NCBI RefSeq assembly: GCF_019973775.1
Contig: NZ_AP025032.1
Location: 1,674,001-1,738,000 of the forward strand
From: Aureimonas sp. SA4125
GTDB taxonomy: Bacteria; Pseudomonadota; Alphaproteobacteria; Rhizobiales; Rhizobiaceae
DNA: 64,000 nt
Reading direction: 5' to 3'
Part shown: positions 51,525-61,995 of the stretch, in pieces
Layout: the number at the start of each line of letters is the position of its first letter
How positions within the stretch are numbered: the stretch's first letter is position 1
Program-made: the position numbers and the translations under genes
Notes under the pieces: generated by a model
What the model was told of the DNA's origin: nothing
Seen by the model: the letters and a program-made list of their open reading frames with translations, nothing else
The model's database searches: none

Positions 51525-52596
51525 CCTCTTGGTGCAGCAGGATCGTCACCCCGAACAATCCAGCCGCCACGACGGGGAACCATGCGGCGACCACCGGTGG
51601 AACCACGGCATTGCTTCCCAGCGCCTGAGCCAGGAACGTTACGACGTAAAGCACGAAGCCCGCGGTGATGCCACCGACTATCGTTCGTGTCGACTGCCCG
51701 GTGCGGGCAAACTGCATGGCGACCGTCGCGGCCAGGAGTGTCATGGCAACGAACAAGGCCGGCTTGGCGATAAGCGTGTTGTAATGCATCGAGAAGGCAT
51801 CGGAATTGTAGCCGAGACTCCGCGCCACCTCGATCTTGGATCGAAGGTCCCAGATCGGGATCGCCTGTGGATCGGCCAGCTTCTGCTCGACATATTCCGG
51901 ACGCAGCGTCGTCGGCAGCCGGTAGGTCTCGAGCTTGCGCGGCTCGTATCCGACGCGGCTGAGAATCGGCGAGGACAGTCGCCAGCCCTTGTCCTCCAAC
52001 ACCGCGTTCGGCGCATCGATCCGCTCCCTCACGGCACCGTCGGGACCGAGAATGAACGCGGTGACGCCGCCGAGGCTCATGCCGCCGTTCGCCACCGACT
52101 TGGCGCCGATAATGGAGTCGACGCCCTCGCCGCTCTGCCGCAGCCACGGCGCTGCGTCATTGGTGGCCTCGGTGCTGCCGCCGGAGAGCGTTGTCTCGAT
52201 GATGGCGGACTGCGCCTGGGCGAGGGCGGCCAGCGGATTGTAGAAAAGCGTCGCTCCGATGCCGAGGAGAATCGAGCCGAGGACGAAGGGCGCCAGGATC
52301 TGCCATGCCGAGACCCCGGATGCGCGGGCCACTACCAGTTCCAGCCGCTTGTTCAGCGACAAAAGCGTGAAGATCGAGGAGAACAGGACGATGAAGGGAA
52401 AGGCCTGCTCGACGAAGGAGGGGACCCGCAGCGCCGAGACGAGAGCGATCGTCGAGAAATCGACATTGGCGAACCGGCCGCGGCGCGACACCTCGATCAT
52501 GTCGATGAGATAGATGAGGGCGAAGACCACCAAGATCGACGAGAAGAAGCTGACGAGATAGCGGCGGAAGAAATACTGGTTGAGCGTCGCTCTCAT
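51517..52596 (-). CDS. lptG: LPS export ABC transporter permease LptG
   Basis: 359 residues, about six membrane helices in two groups with a periplasmic jellyroll between. MRATLNQYFFRRYLVSFFSS, LLSLNKRLELVVARASGVSAWQ and the C-terminal helices (ALFVAMTLLAATVAMQFAR) match LptG/YjgQ. Start ATG 52596 overlaps the lptF stop (ATGA). Works with LptF and LptB (not in this window) to extract LPS from the inner membrane. Confidence 0.95.
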   Translation of the reverse strand: MRATLNQYFFRRYLVSFFSSILVVFALIYLIDMIEVSRRGRFANVDFSTIALVSALRVPSFVEQAFPFIVLFSSIFTLLSLNKRLELVVARASGVSAWQILAPFVLGSILLGIGATLFYNPLAALAQAQSAIIETTLSGGSTEATNDAAPWLRQSGEGVDSIIGAKSVANGGMSLGGVTAFILGPDGAVRERIDAPNAVLEDKGWRLSSPILSRVGYEPRKLETYRLPTTLRPEYVEQKLADPQAIPIWDLRSKIEVARSLGYNSDAFSMHYNTLIAKPALFVAMTLLAATVAMQFARTGQSTRTIVGGITAGFVLYVVTFLAQALGSNAVVPPVVAAWFPVVAAGLFGVTILLHQEDG

Positions 52597-53783
52597 GACT
52601 GCCCCGCCTTTCCGGCGACGGCGCCTGGCCAGCGATTGGCGCCGATGCGCCCAAGGCGCGCGATTCCGTCGCTGATCTTCTGCACGAAGCCCAGATCGGA
52701 GACGTTCACGTTTGCGTAGATCAGGATCACACTGAAGCCGATCGACAGGAGCGGTATCAGGAAGACCACGAACTGCAGCCGCGGATCGCGATCGACAAGC
52801 GACAGCGACACGAAGCCGAGCGCCTTCAGCGTCAGCGCGCCGGCGAGGCCGAGCCCCATGGCGGGTCCGGCACCCTGGCGATTGGTCCTTGGATGGCCCG
52901 CGACAACAAGGGCCCAGAGCGCAAAGCAGATCGGGTACATCCAGTCGGTCAGACGCTGCGACAATTCCTTGCTGAAAGCCTGAGGTCGGCTTTGAAAGTC
53001 GGGATCGTTGATGTCGGGAAACAGCAGCTCGCTCGTCGGCCGCTCCGAGGTCCTTGTCCAGTCCTCGCTGCCTGCCGGCTTCAGGCTGGCGAGATCGAAG
53101 GCATAGGTCTGGAACTGGATGATCGACGTCGACCCGTCGACCGTAGTCTTCCGGTGCAACTGGCCGTCGAGGAGGAGAAGATAGGATGCGCCGTCGCGTT
53201 GCAGGATCTGCGCCTGCTTGGCGAAATAGGTCAGATCCATGGTCGGGTCGCGCGTATCGGACAGGAACAGCCCGTCGACAACCGAACCGTTGACGTCGCT
53301 GATGCTGATGACGAGGCTGTCCTGGATCTCGACGAAACGCCCCGGCTGCAGAAAAAGCGTGATGGCGTCCGCGTTGATGGTGCGAAGACCGTTGTAGAAA
53401 CCCCGCTGGGCCGCCGGGCCGACCACATGGGAAAGGACGAGAAGGAGCATCGCCGCGACGATGCCGAGCGCGAGGATCGGCTTGATCACGACCGCGCCCG
53501 AAGCGCCGCTGGCCGCGATTACCGCCCGCTCGCTGTCGGCATTGAGGGCGTTGAGCGCCTGGATGGCGCCGATGATGACCGCAAACGGGACGACACCGGC
53601 TGCAAGGTCCGGAATCAGCATCATCGCGATCCAGAAGATGTTGCCAGCCGCCGAAGCGCTGGTGCGCACGATGTCGATCCGCTGCAACGCCTGGACGACC
53701 CACACGATCAAGACGAGCGACGCCAGCGATGCGAGGCTGAACCCGAGAGCCCTCCTGAATATGTAGCGCTCGAGAAGGCTCAT
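52593..53783 (-). CDS. lptF: LPS export ABC transporter permease LptF
   Basis: 396 residues, similar plan to LptG: MSLLERYIFRRALGFSLAS, LNALNADSERAVIAASGASG and a periplasmic jellyroll (about 135-280), then three helices. First gene of the lptF-lptG-lptD-surA-pdxA-rsmA run on the minus strand. Divergent from pepA; the 280-base gap 53784-54063 must carry both promoters. Confidence 0.94.
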   Translation of the reverse strand: MSLLERYIFRRALGFSLASLASLVLIVWVVQALQRIDIVRTSASAAGNIFWIAMMLIPDLAAGVVPFAVIIGAIQALNALNADSERAVIAASGASGAVVIKPILALGIVAAMLLLVLSHVVGPAAQRGFYNGLRTINADAITLFLQPGRFVEIQDSLVISISDVNGSVVDGLFLSDTRDPTMDLTYFAKQAQILQRDGASYLLLLDGQLHRKTTVDGSTSIIQFQTYAFDLASLKPAGSEDWTRTSERPTSELLFPDINDPDFQSRPQAFSKELSQRLTDWMYPICFALWALVVAGHPRTNRQGAGPAMGLGLAGALTLKALGFVSLSLVDRDPRLQFVVFLIPLLSIGFSVILIYANVNVSDLGFVQKISDGIARLGRIGANRWPGAVAGKAGQS

Positions 53784-54063
53784 GGCGTCATCGCTTCAGG
53801 GATCTTCTCGGTTGTGAGGGGTGAAACGGTCTGGCTCCCCGGCAATTCGGTCGATGCTTTATCCGGCAGTCTGCAGCAGCTTGGCCAAAAAAAGGGCCAA
53901 TGAACGAAGTTAACGAATTCTTACCGCTGCCTGCATCCCTTGCAAAGGCGGTGCATGTTTCCATGATAGGGCCTGTGGCGAATGCATCACGTTTGGCGCA
54001 TCGTCTCTTCCGCAGCGCACACCGCGCCGCCAGCTTCCAAGAACGCTTCCGATCGGAGTTTCC

Positions 54064-55566
54064 ATGTCGATTCGACCATCCGTCCACTTTGCCCCCATGG
54101 AATTGCCCGGAAAAGGCGTGCTCGTGCTGTTTGCCGGCGAAGCAGCCGGCCTTGCGTCTTCCGTGTTGCCGCAAATCGGCGAAACGGTGGCGCGGGCGGC
54201 CGCGTCGCAGAAATTCACCGGCAAGCGGCTCGCGACCCTCGACATCCTCGCGCCGGCTGGCGTCGACGTCGAGCGCATCCTCGTCGTGGGCTTGAAGGGC
54301 GAGACCCCCTTGGGGGAGGAGGACTGGCTGAAGCTCGGCGGTGTCGTCGCCTCCAAGACGAAGAAGGCCGAGACCGTGACCATCTGGTGCGATGCTGCCG
54401 ACGGCAGCCTTTCGGCCGACGCGGCCGCGGGGATCGCCTCCGGCATCGTGCTGCGGGCCTATGACTTCGACCGCTACAAGACGAAGAAGCCGAAGAAGGA
54501 CGGCGAGGAGGAAAGCGCCGATGTCGCCTGCGCCGTGACGCTGGCGGTCGCCGACGTCCCCGCAGCCGGTACGGCCTACGAGCTTGCCAGCGCGGTCGTC
54601 GAGGGCGTGATCCTCGCCCGCGATCTCGTCAACGAGCCGGCGAATGTGCTCGGCCCGATCGAATATGTCGACCAGATCAACGAACTGTCGGCGCAGGGCA
54701 TCGACGTCGAGATCCTCGGCGAGGCCGAGATGACGGAACTGAAGATGTTCGCGCTCCTCGGCGTCGCGCTGGGATCGCCCCGCGGCGCGCGGCTCGCCAT
54801 CATGCGCTGGTCGGGCGGCCCGGAGGGCGAGGCGCCGATCGCCTTCGTCGGCAAGGGCGTCGTCTTCGACACGGGCGGCATCTCGATCAAGCCGGCGGGC
54901 GGCATGGAAGACATGAAGGGCGACATGGGTGGCTCGGCCGCCGTCGTCGGCCTGATGCGCGCGCTCGCCGGACGCAAGGCGAAGGTCAACGTCGTCGGCA
55001 TCGTCGGCCTCGTCGAGAACGCCGTCGACGGAAAGGCGCAGCGCCCCGGCGACATCGTCACTGCCATGTCCGGTACGACTATCGAAGTCATCAACACCGA
55101 TGCCGAAGGCCGGCTCGTCCTCGCCGACGCGCTCTGGTACTGCCAGGACCGTTTCCAGCCGAAGTTCATGATCGACCTGGCGACGCTGACGGGCGCCGTC
55201 ATCGTCGCTCTCGGCAACCATCAGGCGGGCCTCTTCTCCAACAATGACGAGCTCTCCGAGCGCCTGCACGAAGCGGGCAAGGCGACCGGCGAAAAGGTCT
55301 GGCGGCTGCCGCTCGGGCCGGAATACGACAAGCTGATCGAGGGCAAGTTCGCCGACATCAAGAATGTCGGCAGCGGTCGCGCCGCCGGCTCGATCACCGC
55401 GGCGCAGTTCCTGCAGCGCTTCGTCAACGACGTGCCCTGGGCCCATCTCGACATCGCCGGCACCGCGATGGGCTCGCCGTCGAACGAGTACAACCAGTCT
55501 TGGGCCTCGGGTTTCGGCGTGCGCCTTCTGAACCGCCTGGTCGAGACGCACTACGAGCAGAAGTAG
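54064..55566 (+). CDS. pepA: leucyl aminopeptidase (M17)
   Basis: 500 residues, dinuclear metal peptidase. Metal and active-site motifs [33 protein letters not shown] and the signature [14 protein letters not shown] (near 345) are intact. [30 protein letters not shown] split across the C-terminus is standard. Start ATG 54064 ([12 protein letters not shown]). Conserved position opposite lptF and before holC. Confidence 0.96.
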   Translation: MSIRPSVHFAPMELPGKGVLVLFAGEAAGLASSVLPQIGETVARAAASQKFTGKRLATLDILAPAGVDVERILVVGLKGETPLGEEDWLKLGGVVASKTKKAETVTIWCDAADGSLSADAAAGIASGIVLRAYDFDRYKTKKPKKDGEEESADVACAVTLAVADVPAAGTAYELASAVVEGVILARDLVNEPANVLGPIEYVDQINELSAQGIDVEILGEAEMTELKMFALLGVALGSPRGARLAIMRWSGGPEGEAPIAFVGKGVVFDTGGISIKPAGGMEDMKGDMGGSAAVVGLMRALAGRKAKVNVVGIVGLVENAVDGKAQRPGDIVTAMSGTTIEVINTDAEGRLVLADALWYCQDRFQPKFMIDLATLTGAVIVALGNHQAGLFSNNDELSERLHEAGKATGEKVWRLPLGPEYDKLIEGKFADIKNVGSGRAAGSITAAQFLQRFVNDVPWAHLDIAGTAMGSPSNEYNQSWASGFGVRLLNRLVETHYEQK

Positions 55567-55582
55567 GCGGAAGGCGCGCGGG

Positions 55583-56035
55583 GTGGCCGAAGTCCTCTTC
55601 TATCATCTCACCGAGAGCCGGCTCGAGGAGGCGCTGCCCGACCTCCTCGAAAAGAGCCTCGCGCGCGGCTGGCGCGTCGTCATTCAGGCGGTGACGCCTG
55701 AACGCCGCGACGCGCTCGACCACAATCTCTGGACGTTCCGCGAGGAATCCTTCCTGCCGCACGGCTCGGACGCCGAGTCGAGCGGCGCCCTCCAGCCGAT
55801 CCTTCTGACCGTCGACCCCGCCCAGAACGCCAATGACCCGCAGTGCCGCTTCATGGTCGAGGGCGCGGTGCCGGCCTCGCTCGAGTCCTATGTGCGGGGT
55901 GTCTATCTTTTCGACGGCCACGACGCCGAACAGCTCGCCGGCGCCCGTGCGCGGTGGACGATCGAGAAGGCGGCCGGCCATCAGGTCACCTACTGGCAGC
56001 AGGGCGAGGACAAGCGCTGGGTCAAGAAGGCGTAG
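55583..56035 (+). CDS. holC: DNA polymerase III subunit chi
   Basis: 150 residues, start GTG 55583, 16 bases after pepA. FYHLTESRLEEALPDLLEKS, RGWRVVIQ, LDHNLWTFREESFLPHG and VYLFDGHDAEQLAGARARW match HolC, which links the clamp loader to SSB. The pepA-holC pair is conserved in proteobacteria. Confidence 0.93.
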   Translation: MAEVLFYHLTESRLEEALPDLLEKSLARGWRVVIQAVTPERRDALDHNLWTFREESFLPHGSDAESSGALQPILLTVDPAQNANDPQCRFMVEGAVPASLESYVRGVYLFDGHDAEQLAGARARWTIEKAAGHQVTYWQQGEDKRWVKKA

Positions 56036-56187
56036 GAGGCAGCGCGTACGCCAGGGTCTGAAGGCGCCGCTTGGGCCGCCGACCCGCTTGCATCAGGTCA
56101 GCCTTGATCGGCAGCCTGCATCGGGAAAGGCCGGAATCGGGACAGCCTGCATCTGTGGGGCAGGCCCTATTTTCGCCCGTTGCTGAC

Positions 56188-57009
56188 TTACGATCCGGCG
56201 GCGAGGGCACCGGCGACGACAGCCGGCTCTTCCCGTCCATCGGCCATGGGCTCCGCCGTGTCGCGGGGCCGAAACCGCTCCCAGCCCTTCGACTGCAGGT
56301 GCTCCTGCGGCTGGTAGCGGATCTTGTAGTCCATCTTGCGCGAGCCCCTCACCCAATAACCGAGGTAGAGATAGGGCAGGCCGAGTCTCTTCGTGCGCTC
56401 GATGTGGTCGAGGATCATGAAGGTACCGAGGCTGCGGTCGTGCTCGTCGGGTTCGAAGAAGGAGTAGACCATCGACATGCCGTCGCCCATCACGTCGCTG
56501 AGCGCGGTGCCGATGAGGGCGCCGTCGGAGGCGCGGGTGAAGCCGGAGTCGGGACCGCGCATCCGGTACTGGATGAGGCGCGTGTCGACCTGACTGTCCT
56601 CGACCATCATGGCGTAGTCGAGCACCGACATTTCCGACATGCCACCCTTGGCGTGGCGATCATCGAGATAGCGGCGGAAGAGGGAGTACTGTTCGCTCGA
56701 CGGGAAGGCTGCATCCATCCGGCCGACGATGTCGCGGTTGCGCGCCATCACCCGCTTCATCGACTTCGTCGGCTCGAACTCGTCGACGACGATCCGCACC
56801 GAGGTGCAGGCCCGGCAGCGCTCGCAGGCCGGGCGATAGGCGATGTTCTGGCTGCGCCGGAAGCCGCCCTGGGTCAGAAGGTCGAGAAGCTCCGGCGCCT
56901 TCTCGCCGACGAGATGCGTGAACACCTTTCGCTCGAGCTGTCCGGGGAGGTAGGGGCAGGGCGTCGGCGAGGTCAGGAAGAACTGCGGTGTCTGCGGATG
57001 CGCCGTCAT
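56188..57009 (-). CDS. bpt: aspartate/glutamate leucyltransferase (N-end rule)
   Basis: About 273 residues. It adds leucine to proteins with N-terminal Asp or Glu (or Arg, in some family members) so that ClpAP can degrade them. [37 protein letters not shown] and [17 protein letters not shown] are diagnostic. ATG 57009 ([11 protein letters not shown]) is chosen; GTG 57015 with GGAGGAG upstream is possible. Confidence 0.93.
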   Translation of the reverse strand: MTAHPQTPQFFLTSPTPCPYLPGQLERKVFTHLVGEKAPELLDLLTQGGFRRSQNIAYRPACERCRACTSVRIVVDEFEPTKSMKRVMARNRDIVGRMDAAFPSSEQYSLFRRYLDDRHAKGGMSEMSVLDYAMMVEDSQVDTRLIQYRMRGPDSGFTRASDGALIGTALSDVMGDGMSMVYSFFEPDEHDRSLGTFMILDHIERTKRLGLPYLYLGYWVRGSRKMDYKIRYQPQEHLQSKGWERFRPRDTAEPMADGREEPAVVAGALAAGS

Positions 57010-57183
57010 CAGCACGCCAGTCTCCTCCCCCTGCAACCGATGGCTGATCGGCTGATCGTCATACTAACCACAGGCCCGATCCAATTGAAATACGGATGCG
57101 CGGGTCCGGGCGCATCGGCCGCGGTCCGCCGCGAGGTCGACCTTCGCCAGCCCGGTCAGGCACCGCGCCGGCGCAGGATCGCG

Positions 57184-57654
57184 TCACCGGTTCCGGATGA
57201 CCACCGTTCCCAGCAGCAGATCCTGCAGGAGCTGCTTGCGCGGCGTGAAGAGGCCGACGAGCAGGACGAACGGCGTGAGGACCGCATTGGATGCCCAGAA
57301 CACAACGCCGTGCACGATCGCCAGCATCGGATCCACCCGGGCGCCGTCAAGACGCACGAGCTTGAGGCCCGCCATGCGCATGCCGAGGGTCGCCTGCGCC
57401 GCACTGCCCATCGTGGTGCCGATGTAGACGACGGCAATGGCCGGCAGGAGAATGGCGTAGAGCATCCAGCCGAGGCCCAGCGTCACGATGCCGAACAGGA
57501 AGACGATCACCGCCGTCGGCACGGAGAGAAGGAGGACGATCGCATAGTCGGCGACGAAGGCGGCCATGCGGCGTCGGCGCACGCCCTCGTAGAGGTGGTC
57601 TGCACTGAAGGCGTCGCCCCGCGGCTCGAACTGCGCACCAATGTGCTCGCTCAT
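57184..57654 (-). CDS. RDD-family membrane protein
   Basis: 156 residues from ATG 57654 (MSEHIGAQFEPRG). RRRRMAAFVADYAIVLLL holds the RDD-type Arg/Asp-Asp region, with three to four helices (about 47-70, 76-100, 125-145). The RDD family includes membrane proteins of unknown or ion-transport-related function. The frame is open to 57729 but the upstream part is poor. It follows hemB on the same strand. Confidence 0.82.
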   Translation of the reverse strand: MSEHIGAQFEPRGDAFSADHLYEGVRRRRMAAFVADYAIVLLLSVPTAVIVFLFGIVTLGLGWMLYAILLPAIAVVYIGTTMGSAAQATLGMRMAGLKLVRLDGARVDPMLAIVHGVVFWASNAVLTPFVLLVGLFTPRKQLLQDLLLGTVVIRNR

Positions 57655-57785
57655 CCCTGTCCCCATCTCCTGGTCCGTGCTGGCCCGCGCGATTTTTGCG
57701 GCGAGCGCGGGGAAGCGACGCTTCCCCATCTCCCCTTACAGATGGGATCGCCGCGCCGCCGCCGCAATATTCGGCTGGAAGCGTC

Positions 57786-58808
57786 TCAGTCCCCGCGCAG
57801 CTTTCTGGCGACGCGCGGCGAGAAATAGCTGAGGACGCCGGCAGCGCCCGCCCGCTTGAAGCCGACGATGCTCTCCATCATCGCCCGTTCCCCGTCGATC
57901 CAGCCATGGCCGGCGGCCGCCATGATCATCGAGTACTCGCCCGAGGTCTGGTAGGCGAAGGTCGGCATGCCGAATTCCCGCGCCAGCCGCGAGACGATGT
58001 CGAGATAGGGCATGCCCGGCTTGACCATGATCATGTCGGCACCCTCCGCGATGTCGAGCTCGGCCTCGCGGATTGCCTCGTCGCCGTTGTGGTAGTCCAT
58101 CTGATAGGTGCGCTTGTCGCCTTTCAGCATGCCGCCGGACCCGACCGCTTCCCGGAACGGCCCGTAGAAGGCGGAGGCATATTTCGCCGCATAGGACATG
58201 ATCAGCGTGTCGCGGAGACCCTCGCCGTCGAGCGCCGAGCGGATGCAGGCGACGCGCCCGTCCATCATGTCGGAGGGGCCGATGATGTCGCAGCCCGCCT
58301 GAGCCTGCACCAGCGCCTGCCGGCACAGCATTTCCACCGATTCGTCGTTGTCGATGCACTCGCCGCGCATAATGCCGTCATGGCCGTGGATGGTGTAGGG
58401 ATCGAGGGCCACGTCGCAGAGGATACCGACCTCCGGTACCGCGGCCTTCATCGCGCGGGTCGCGGTGCAGACGAGGTTGGCCTCGTTCAGGGCCTCGGTG
58501 CCGCGCTCGTCGCGCACGCTCTTGTCGGTGTAGGGAAACAGCGCGATCACCGGAATGCCGAGGTCCCGCGCCTCCTTGGCGGCGTCGACGCAGCGGGCGA
58601 CCGAGAGGCGGAACACGCCCGGCATCGACTCGACCTTCTGATCCTCGCCGTCGCCGTCGCGCACGAAGATCGGCCAGATCAGATCGTCGACCGAGACCGT
58701 CGTCTCGCGCACCAGCCGGCGCGTCCAGTCGTTCTGCCGCAGGCGCCGCAGCCGAAGTCCGCCCGTCGCGTCGTCGATCTTCTGGGAGATGTCACTGCGC
58801 TTGGCCAT
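57786..58808 (-). CDS. hemB: delta-aminolevulinic acid dehydratase (porphobilinogen synthase)
   Basis: 340 residues. Joins two aminolevulinates to porphobilinogen for haem. Active-site lysines in MSYAAKYASAFYGPF and IMVKPGMPYLDI. The metal region reads CDVALDPYTIHGHDG, lacking the Cys triad of zinc enzymes, which suggests the magnesium or zinc-independent type. Start ATG 58808 (MAKRSDISQK). Confidence 0.96.
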   Translation of the reverse strand: MAKRSDISQKIDDATGGLRLRRLRQNDWTRRLVRETTVSVDDLIWPIFVRDGDGEDQKVESMPGVFRLSVARCVDAAKEARDLGIPVIALFPYTDKSVRDERGTEALNEANLVCTATRAMKAAVPEVGILCDVALDPYTIHGHDGIMRGECIDNDESVEMLCRQALVQAQAGCDIIGPSDMMDGRVACIRSALDGEGLRDTLIMSYAAKYASAFYGPFREAVGSGGMLKGDKRTYQMDYHNGDEAIREAELDIAEGADMIMVKPGMPYLDIVSRLAREFGMPTFAYQTSGEYSMIMAAAGHGWIDGERAMMESIVGFKRAGAAGVLSYFSPRVARKLRGD

Positions 58809-59107
58809 GGCGGGAAGTCCTCGTTTGGGCGCTGTCGGCGGGGCAGACTGCCCAAGGAAACGTCGCTTTCCCAGTCTTCTAGGCGATATAACGGGCATGC
58901 TTCAACCGTTGCGCGGGACAAGACCCGTCGCGGAGACGATCGGCGAAGCGCGTTGACGGCCCGGCCCGGCACCCTTAGCGTCGGCCCTCCCGCCCCGGCA
59001 TGCCGCTCGCTGCGACACGATGGATCCCGTCCAGGCCCGATCGGCCATCGACGCCAGAAGTTTTGCCAGGAAAGGCTTGCCATGCCGACCGCCGTTCGAC
59101 CCGCCGC

Positions 59108-59533
59108 ATGACGCTGGAACCGTCGGCCCTGGATCATCTGGAGCGGCGCAACCGCCAGATGCTGGTCTGGCTGCTCCGGCTGTCGGCCATGGTTCTTTTT
59201 GCCATCGGCATTTTCTACTGGGTAAGGCTGGTCGGTATCTACGACGGCCCGCTCTGGCGTTTCGACCTGATGCCGATCTGGTGGAGGGTGGCCGCGACGG
59301 TCCTGGCCGTGCTGGCGCCCGTCGCCGGCGTCGGCCTGTGGATGGTGGTGTCCTGGGGCGCGGTGATCTGGATCATCGTGGCGCTGGTCGAGGCGGTGAT
59401 GCATCTCGGCTTTCCCGGACTGTTCGGCAGTCCGACGCCCTGGATGTTCTTCCACCTCGTCGGCCTGTCGGCGCTCGCCGTGCTCCGGCTCGTCGCCGCC
59501 TGGGTCCGCTGGCGCCGCCTGCGCCGCCCTTGA
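59108..59533 (+). CDS. DUF6163-like membrane protein
   Basis: 141 residues with four predicted helices (about 20-45, 62-85, 88-110 and 115-132). Small membrane proteins of this type lie between hemB and an ldtR-like gene in many Rhizobiales, which is how I assign it. Function unknown. Start ATG 59108 (MTLEPSALDHLERRNRQML). Divergent from hemB. Confidence 0.75.
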   Translation: MTLEPSALDHLERRNRQMLVWLLRLSAMVLFAIGIFYWVRLVGIYDGPLWRFDLMPIWWRVAATVLAVLAPVAGVGLWMVVSWGAVIWIIVALVEAVMHLGFPGLFGSPTPWMFFHLVGLSALAVLRLVAAWVRWRRLRRP

Positions 59534-59585
59534 TGCCCGGCAATCCCCGATATTGAAACAAAAAGGTAAGGAATCGCAGGGATTT

Positions 59586-59656
59586 CATTAAGCAAGTCTC
59601 GGGATGATCCGAGGTAAGACTGCATTAAGCCTGGGTTTTAAGTCGAATTTTAGATG
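59586..59656 (+). promoter_or_regulatory. candidate control region upstream of ldtR
   Basis: CATTAAGC occurs twice (59586-59593 and 59633-59640). Between them lies the palindrome CTCGG-GATGAT-CCGAG (59598-59613), and after them an AT-rich TTTTAAGTCGAATTTTAG. In a GC-rich genome such an AT-rich stretch before a MarR-type gene is a likely promoter/operator. Binding by LdtR itself is an inference. Confidence 0.45.
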
Positions 59657-59728
59657 CGCCCCGTAGTGTTGGTCTCAAGATGAAGCCGAGTAAGAGCACT
59701 CATCAAAGAACACAGCGGAGAAATACAG

Positions 59729-60238
59729 ATGAAGACGCAGATTAGGCATGATGCCTTGACGCCCGCCGCCCCGAAGCTCGAACTGAAGTCGCTCTACCTC
59801 GAAACCCTGCAGCTGGTCGAGCGGCTGCACCGCCGCCTGCTCGACGTCGTCAAGGACGAGTTCGACCGCGCCGGCCGCACCGACATCAACGCCGTGCAGG
59901 CGCTGCTGCTCTTCAACATCGGCGACTCCGTTCTCACCGCCGGCGAACTGCGCACCCGGGGCTTCTATCTCGGCTCGAACGTCTCCTACAATCTGAAGAA
60001 ACTGGTCGATCTCGGCTTCATCGACCACCAGCGCTCGCGGGTCGACCGCCGCGCCGTCCGCGTCCAGCTGACGAAGGCCGGCGCCGAAGTCGCGACGATG
60101 GTTGCCGAGCTCTACGATCGCCACATCGGCTCGATCGACAAGGTCGGCGGTCTCGACGAGCAGGAATTCCAGAAGATGAACAAGTCGCTGCAGCTGCTCG
60201 ACCGGTTCTGGAACGACCAGATCCTCTACCGCCTCTAG
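59729..60238 (+). CDS. ldtR: MarR-family transcriptional regulator LdtR
   Basis: 169 residues, winged helix. LETLQLVERLHRRLLDVVKDEF, INAVQALLLFNIGD, the recognition part GFYLGSNVSYNLKKLVDLGFID and wing HQRSRVDRRAVRVQLT match LdtR of Liberibacter and Sinorhizobium, which controls an L,D-transpeptidase gene and stress tolerance. That target type follows here at 60617. Start ATG 59729. Confidence 0.9.
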   Translation: MKTQIRHDALTPAAPKLELKSLYLETLQLVERLHRRLLDVVKDEFDRAGRTDINAVQALLLFNIGDSVLTAGELRTRGFYLGSNVSYNLKKLVDLGFIDHQRSRVDRRAVRVQLTKAGAEVATMVAELYDRHIGSIDKVGGLDEQEFQKMNKSLQLLDRFWNDQILYRL

Positions 60239-60616
60239 TCCCCTCCGCTCTGGCCTTCAACGCCTCGACGATGACCGGCTTCTGCCGCTCTCGTCGGGGC
60301 GCCGGTGTTTCCGGTGGGCGCAGAGGATCGATGCCGGCAACCACTGGTGACGGGCGCATCGCGGTGAGGTGAGGGCGCCCCGCATGCGCCGGGGAGGAAA
60401 CCTGCCATACGCGGGCCGCGCCGTTCACGAAGAGGTGGCGGCCAAACGCCGGTGGCTTCACGCTTTGGCCATATTGCCATGACCTTTCACGGGTTAAGGC
60501 GCGCTATGGGTGTAGAGTCTCCGCCAGTCTGCCGCGTTGTCTTTCCGTTTACCCTGTTGGCGCGATAATCCGCGCCGACACGCGACCGACCGGGCCGCAG
60601 CATTGACGAGGTTGAT
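60239..60616. other. gap between ldtR and the L,D-transpeptidase gene
   Basis: 378 bases with no convincing gene. It must contain the promoter of the transpeptidase gene and may contain LdtR sites. No copy of the CATTAAGC box found before ldtR was seen here. Confidence 0.5.
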
Positions 60617-61939
60617 ATGACGAAACCCACCAAGGGCACCGATTCCCGAGCCATGTCGCGGCGCAAGTTCTTTGCCGGCGCTGCCGCCGCGGGTGCCGCC
60701 ATGATTCCGGGCGTCGGCCATGCGCAGTCGGCCTTGGAGGGGCTGCTGTCCGCGCCGCGCCGCGGCAACTGGAACGACCAGTTCGACACGCGCGGTTCGA
60801 GCACGGTCAAGGTCGCGTCGAACGAGCCGGTATTTTCGCCCAACACCGTCGCCTCGATGCAGCAGGCACTCGAGACCTATCGGCAGATCGTCGGCGCCGG
60901 CGGCTGGCCGATGGTGCCCGACCAGGCCAAGCTGCAGCTCGGTGTCGACCACCCCGCGGTTTCCACCCTGCGCCAGCGCCTGATGGTCTCCGGCGACTTG
61001 TCGCAATCGGCGGGCATGTCGACGGCCTTCGACAGCTATGTCGACACCGCCGCCAAGCGCTTCCAGACGCGGCACGGGCTTCCCGGCGACGGCGTGATCT
61101 CGACCTACAGCTTCAAGGCGCTGAACGTGCCCGCCGATATCCGGCTCGGCCAGCTGCAGACCAATATCGTCCGCCTTCAGGCCATGTCCGGCCCCCTCGG
61201 CGACCGCTTCGTCATGGTCAACATTCCGGCCGCAACCATCGAGGCCGTGGAGAACGGCCGCGTCGTCCAGCGTCATACCGCCGTCGTCGGCAAGATCGAC
61301 CGCCAGACGCCGATCCTGAATTCCAAGATCACCAACCTCAACCTCAATCCTTACTGGCATGCGCCGGTGTCGATCGTCCGCAAGGACATCATCCCGCTGA
61401 TGCAGAAGGATCCGCAGTATCTGGCCAAGAACGACATCCACATCTTCGCGCCCGATGGCAGCGAGATCCCGCCGGAGCAGATCAACTGGAACACGGAAGA
61501 GGCGACCAGGTATCTCTTCCGCCAGAACCCCGGCAAGAACAACGCGATGTCGTCGGTCAAGATCAACTTTCCGAACGAACACGCCGTGTACATGCACGAC
61601 ACGCCGCAGCAGAGCCTCTTCTCCAAGCTGCTGCGTTTTGAATCGTCGGGCTGCGTTCGCGTGCAGAACGTCCGCGATCTCGTCGTCTGGCTGGCGCGCG
61701 ACGTGCCGGGCTGGGACCGCCAGCGCATCGAACAGGTCATCGGGACGCGCGAGCGCCAGGACATCGACCTCTCCAACCCGGTGCCTGTCTACTTCACCTA
61801 TATCTCCGCCTGGGCGACGGACCCGTCGGTCGTGCAGTTCCGCGACGACATCTATCACCGCGACGGTTCCGAGCTCCTCGCGATGAACGAGCAGACCGCC
61901 CCCGCTGGCATGGCCGTGGCGGAAGAGATTCCCTACTGA
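60617..61939 (+). CDS. ldtP: Tat-exported L,D-transpeptidase (YcbB/LdtP-like)
   Basis: 440 residues. A twin-arginine signal SRRKFFAGAAAAGAAMIPG (about 15-33, ending GHAQ) directs it to the periplasm. A peptidoglycan-binding-type region follows (HPAVSTLRQRL, FQTRHGLPGDGVIS), then the YkuD catalytic domain with His in VYMHDTPQQSLF and Cys in SSGCVRVQNVRDLV. It forms 3-3 peptidoglycan cross-links or links proteins to peptidoglycan. Its location after ldtR matches the known regulator-target pair. Confidence 0.93.
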   Translation: MTKPTKGTDSRAMSRRKFFAGAAAAGAAMIPGVGHAQSALEGLLSAPRRGNWNDQFDTRGSSTVKVASNEPVFSPNTVASMQQALETYRQIVGAGGWPMVPDQAKLQLGVDHPAVSTLRQRLMVSGDLSQSAGMSTAFDSYVDTAAKRFQTRHGLPGDGVISTYSFKALNVPADIRLGQLQTNIVRLQAMSGPLGDRFVMVNIPAATIEAVENGRVVQRHTAVVGKIDRQTPILNSKITNLNLNPYWHAPVSIVRKDIIPLMQKDPQYLAKNDIHIFAPDGSEIPPEQINWNTEEATRYLFRQNPGKNNAMSSVKINFPNEHAVYMHDTPQQSLFSKLLRFESSGCVRVQNVRDLVVWLARDVPGWDRQRIEQVIGTRERQDIDLSNPVPVYFTYISAWATDPSVVQFRDDIYHRDGSELLAMNEQTAPAGMAVAEEIPY

Positions 61940-61995
61940 CACAGCTTTGCTGACGAACTGAACACTTGCTGACATCCTGAACATCAGGCAGCTTT

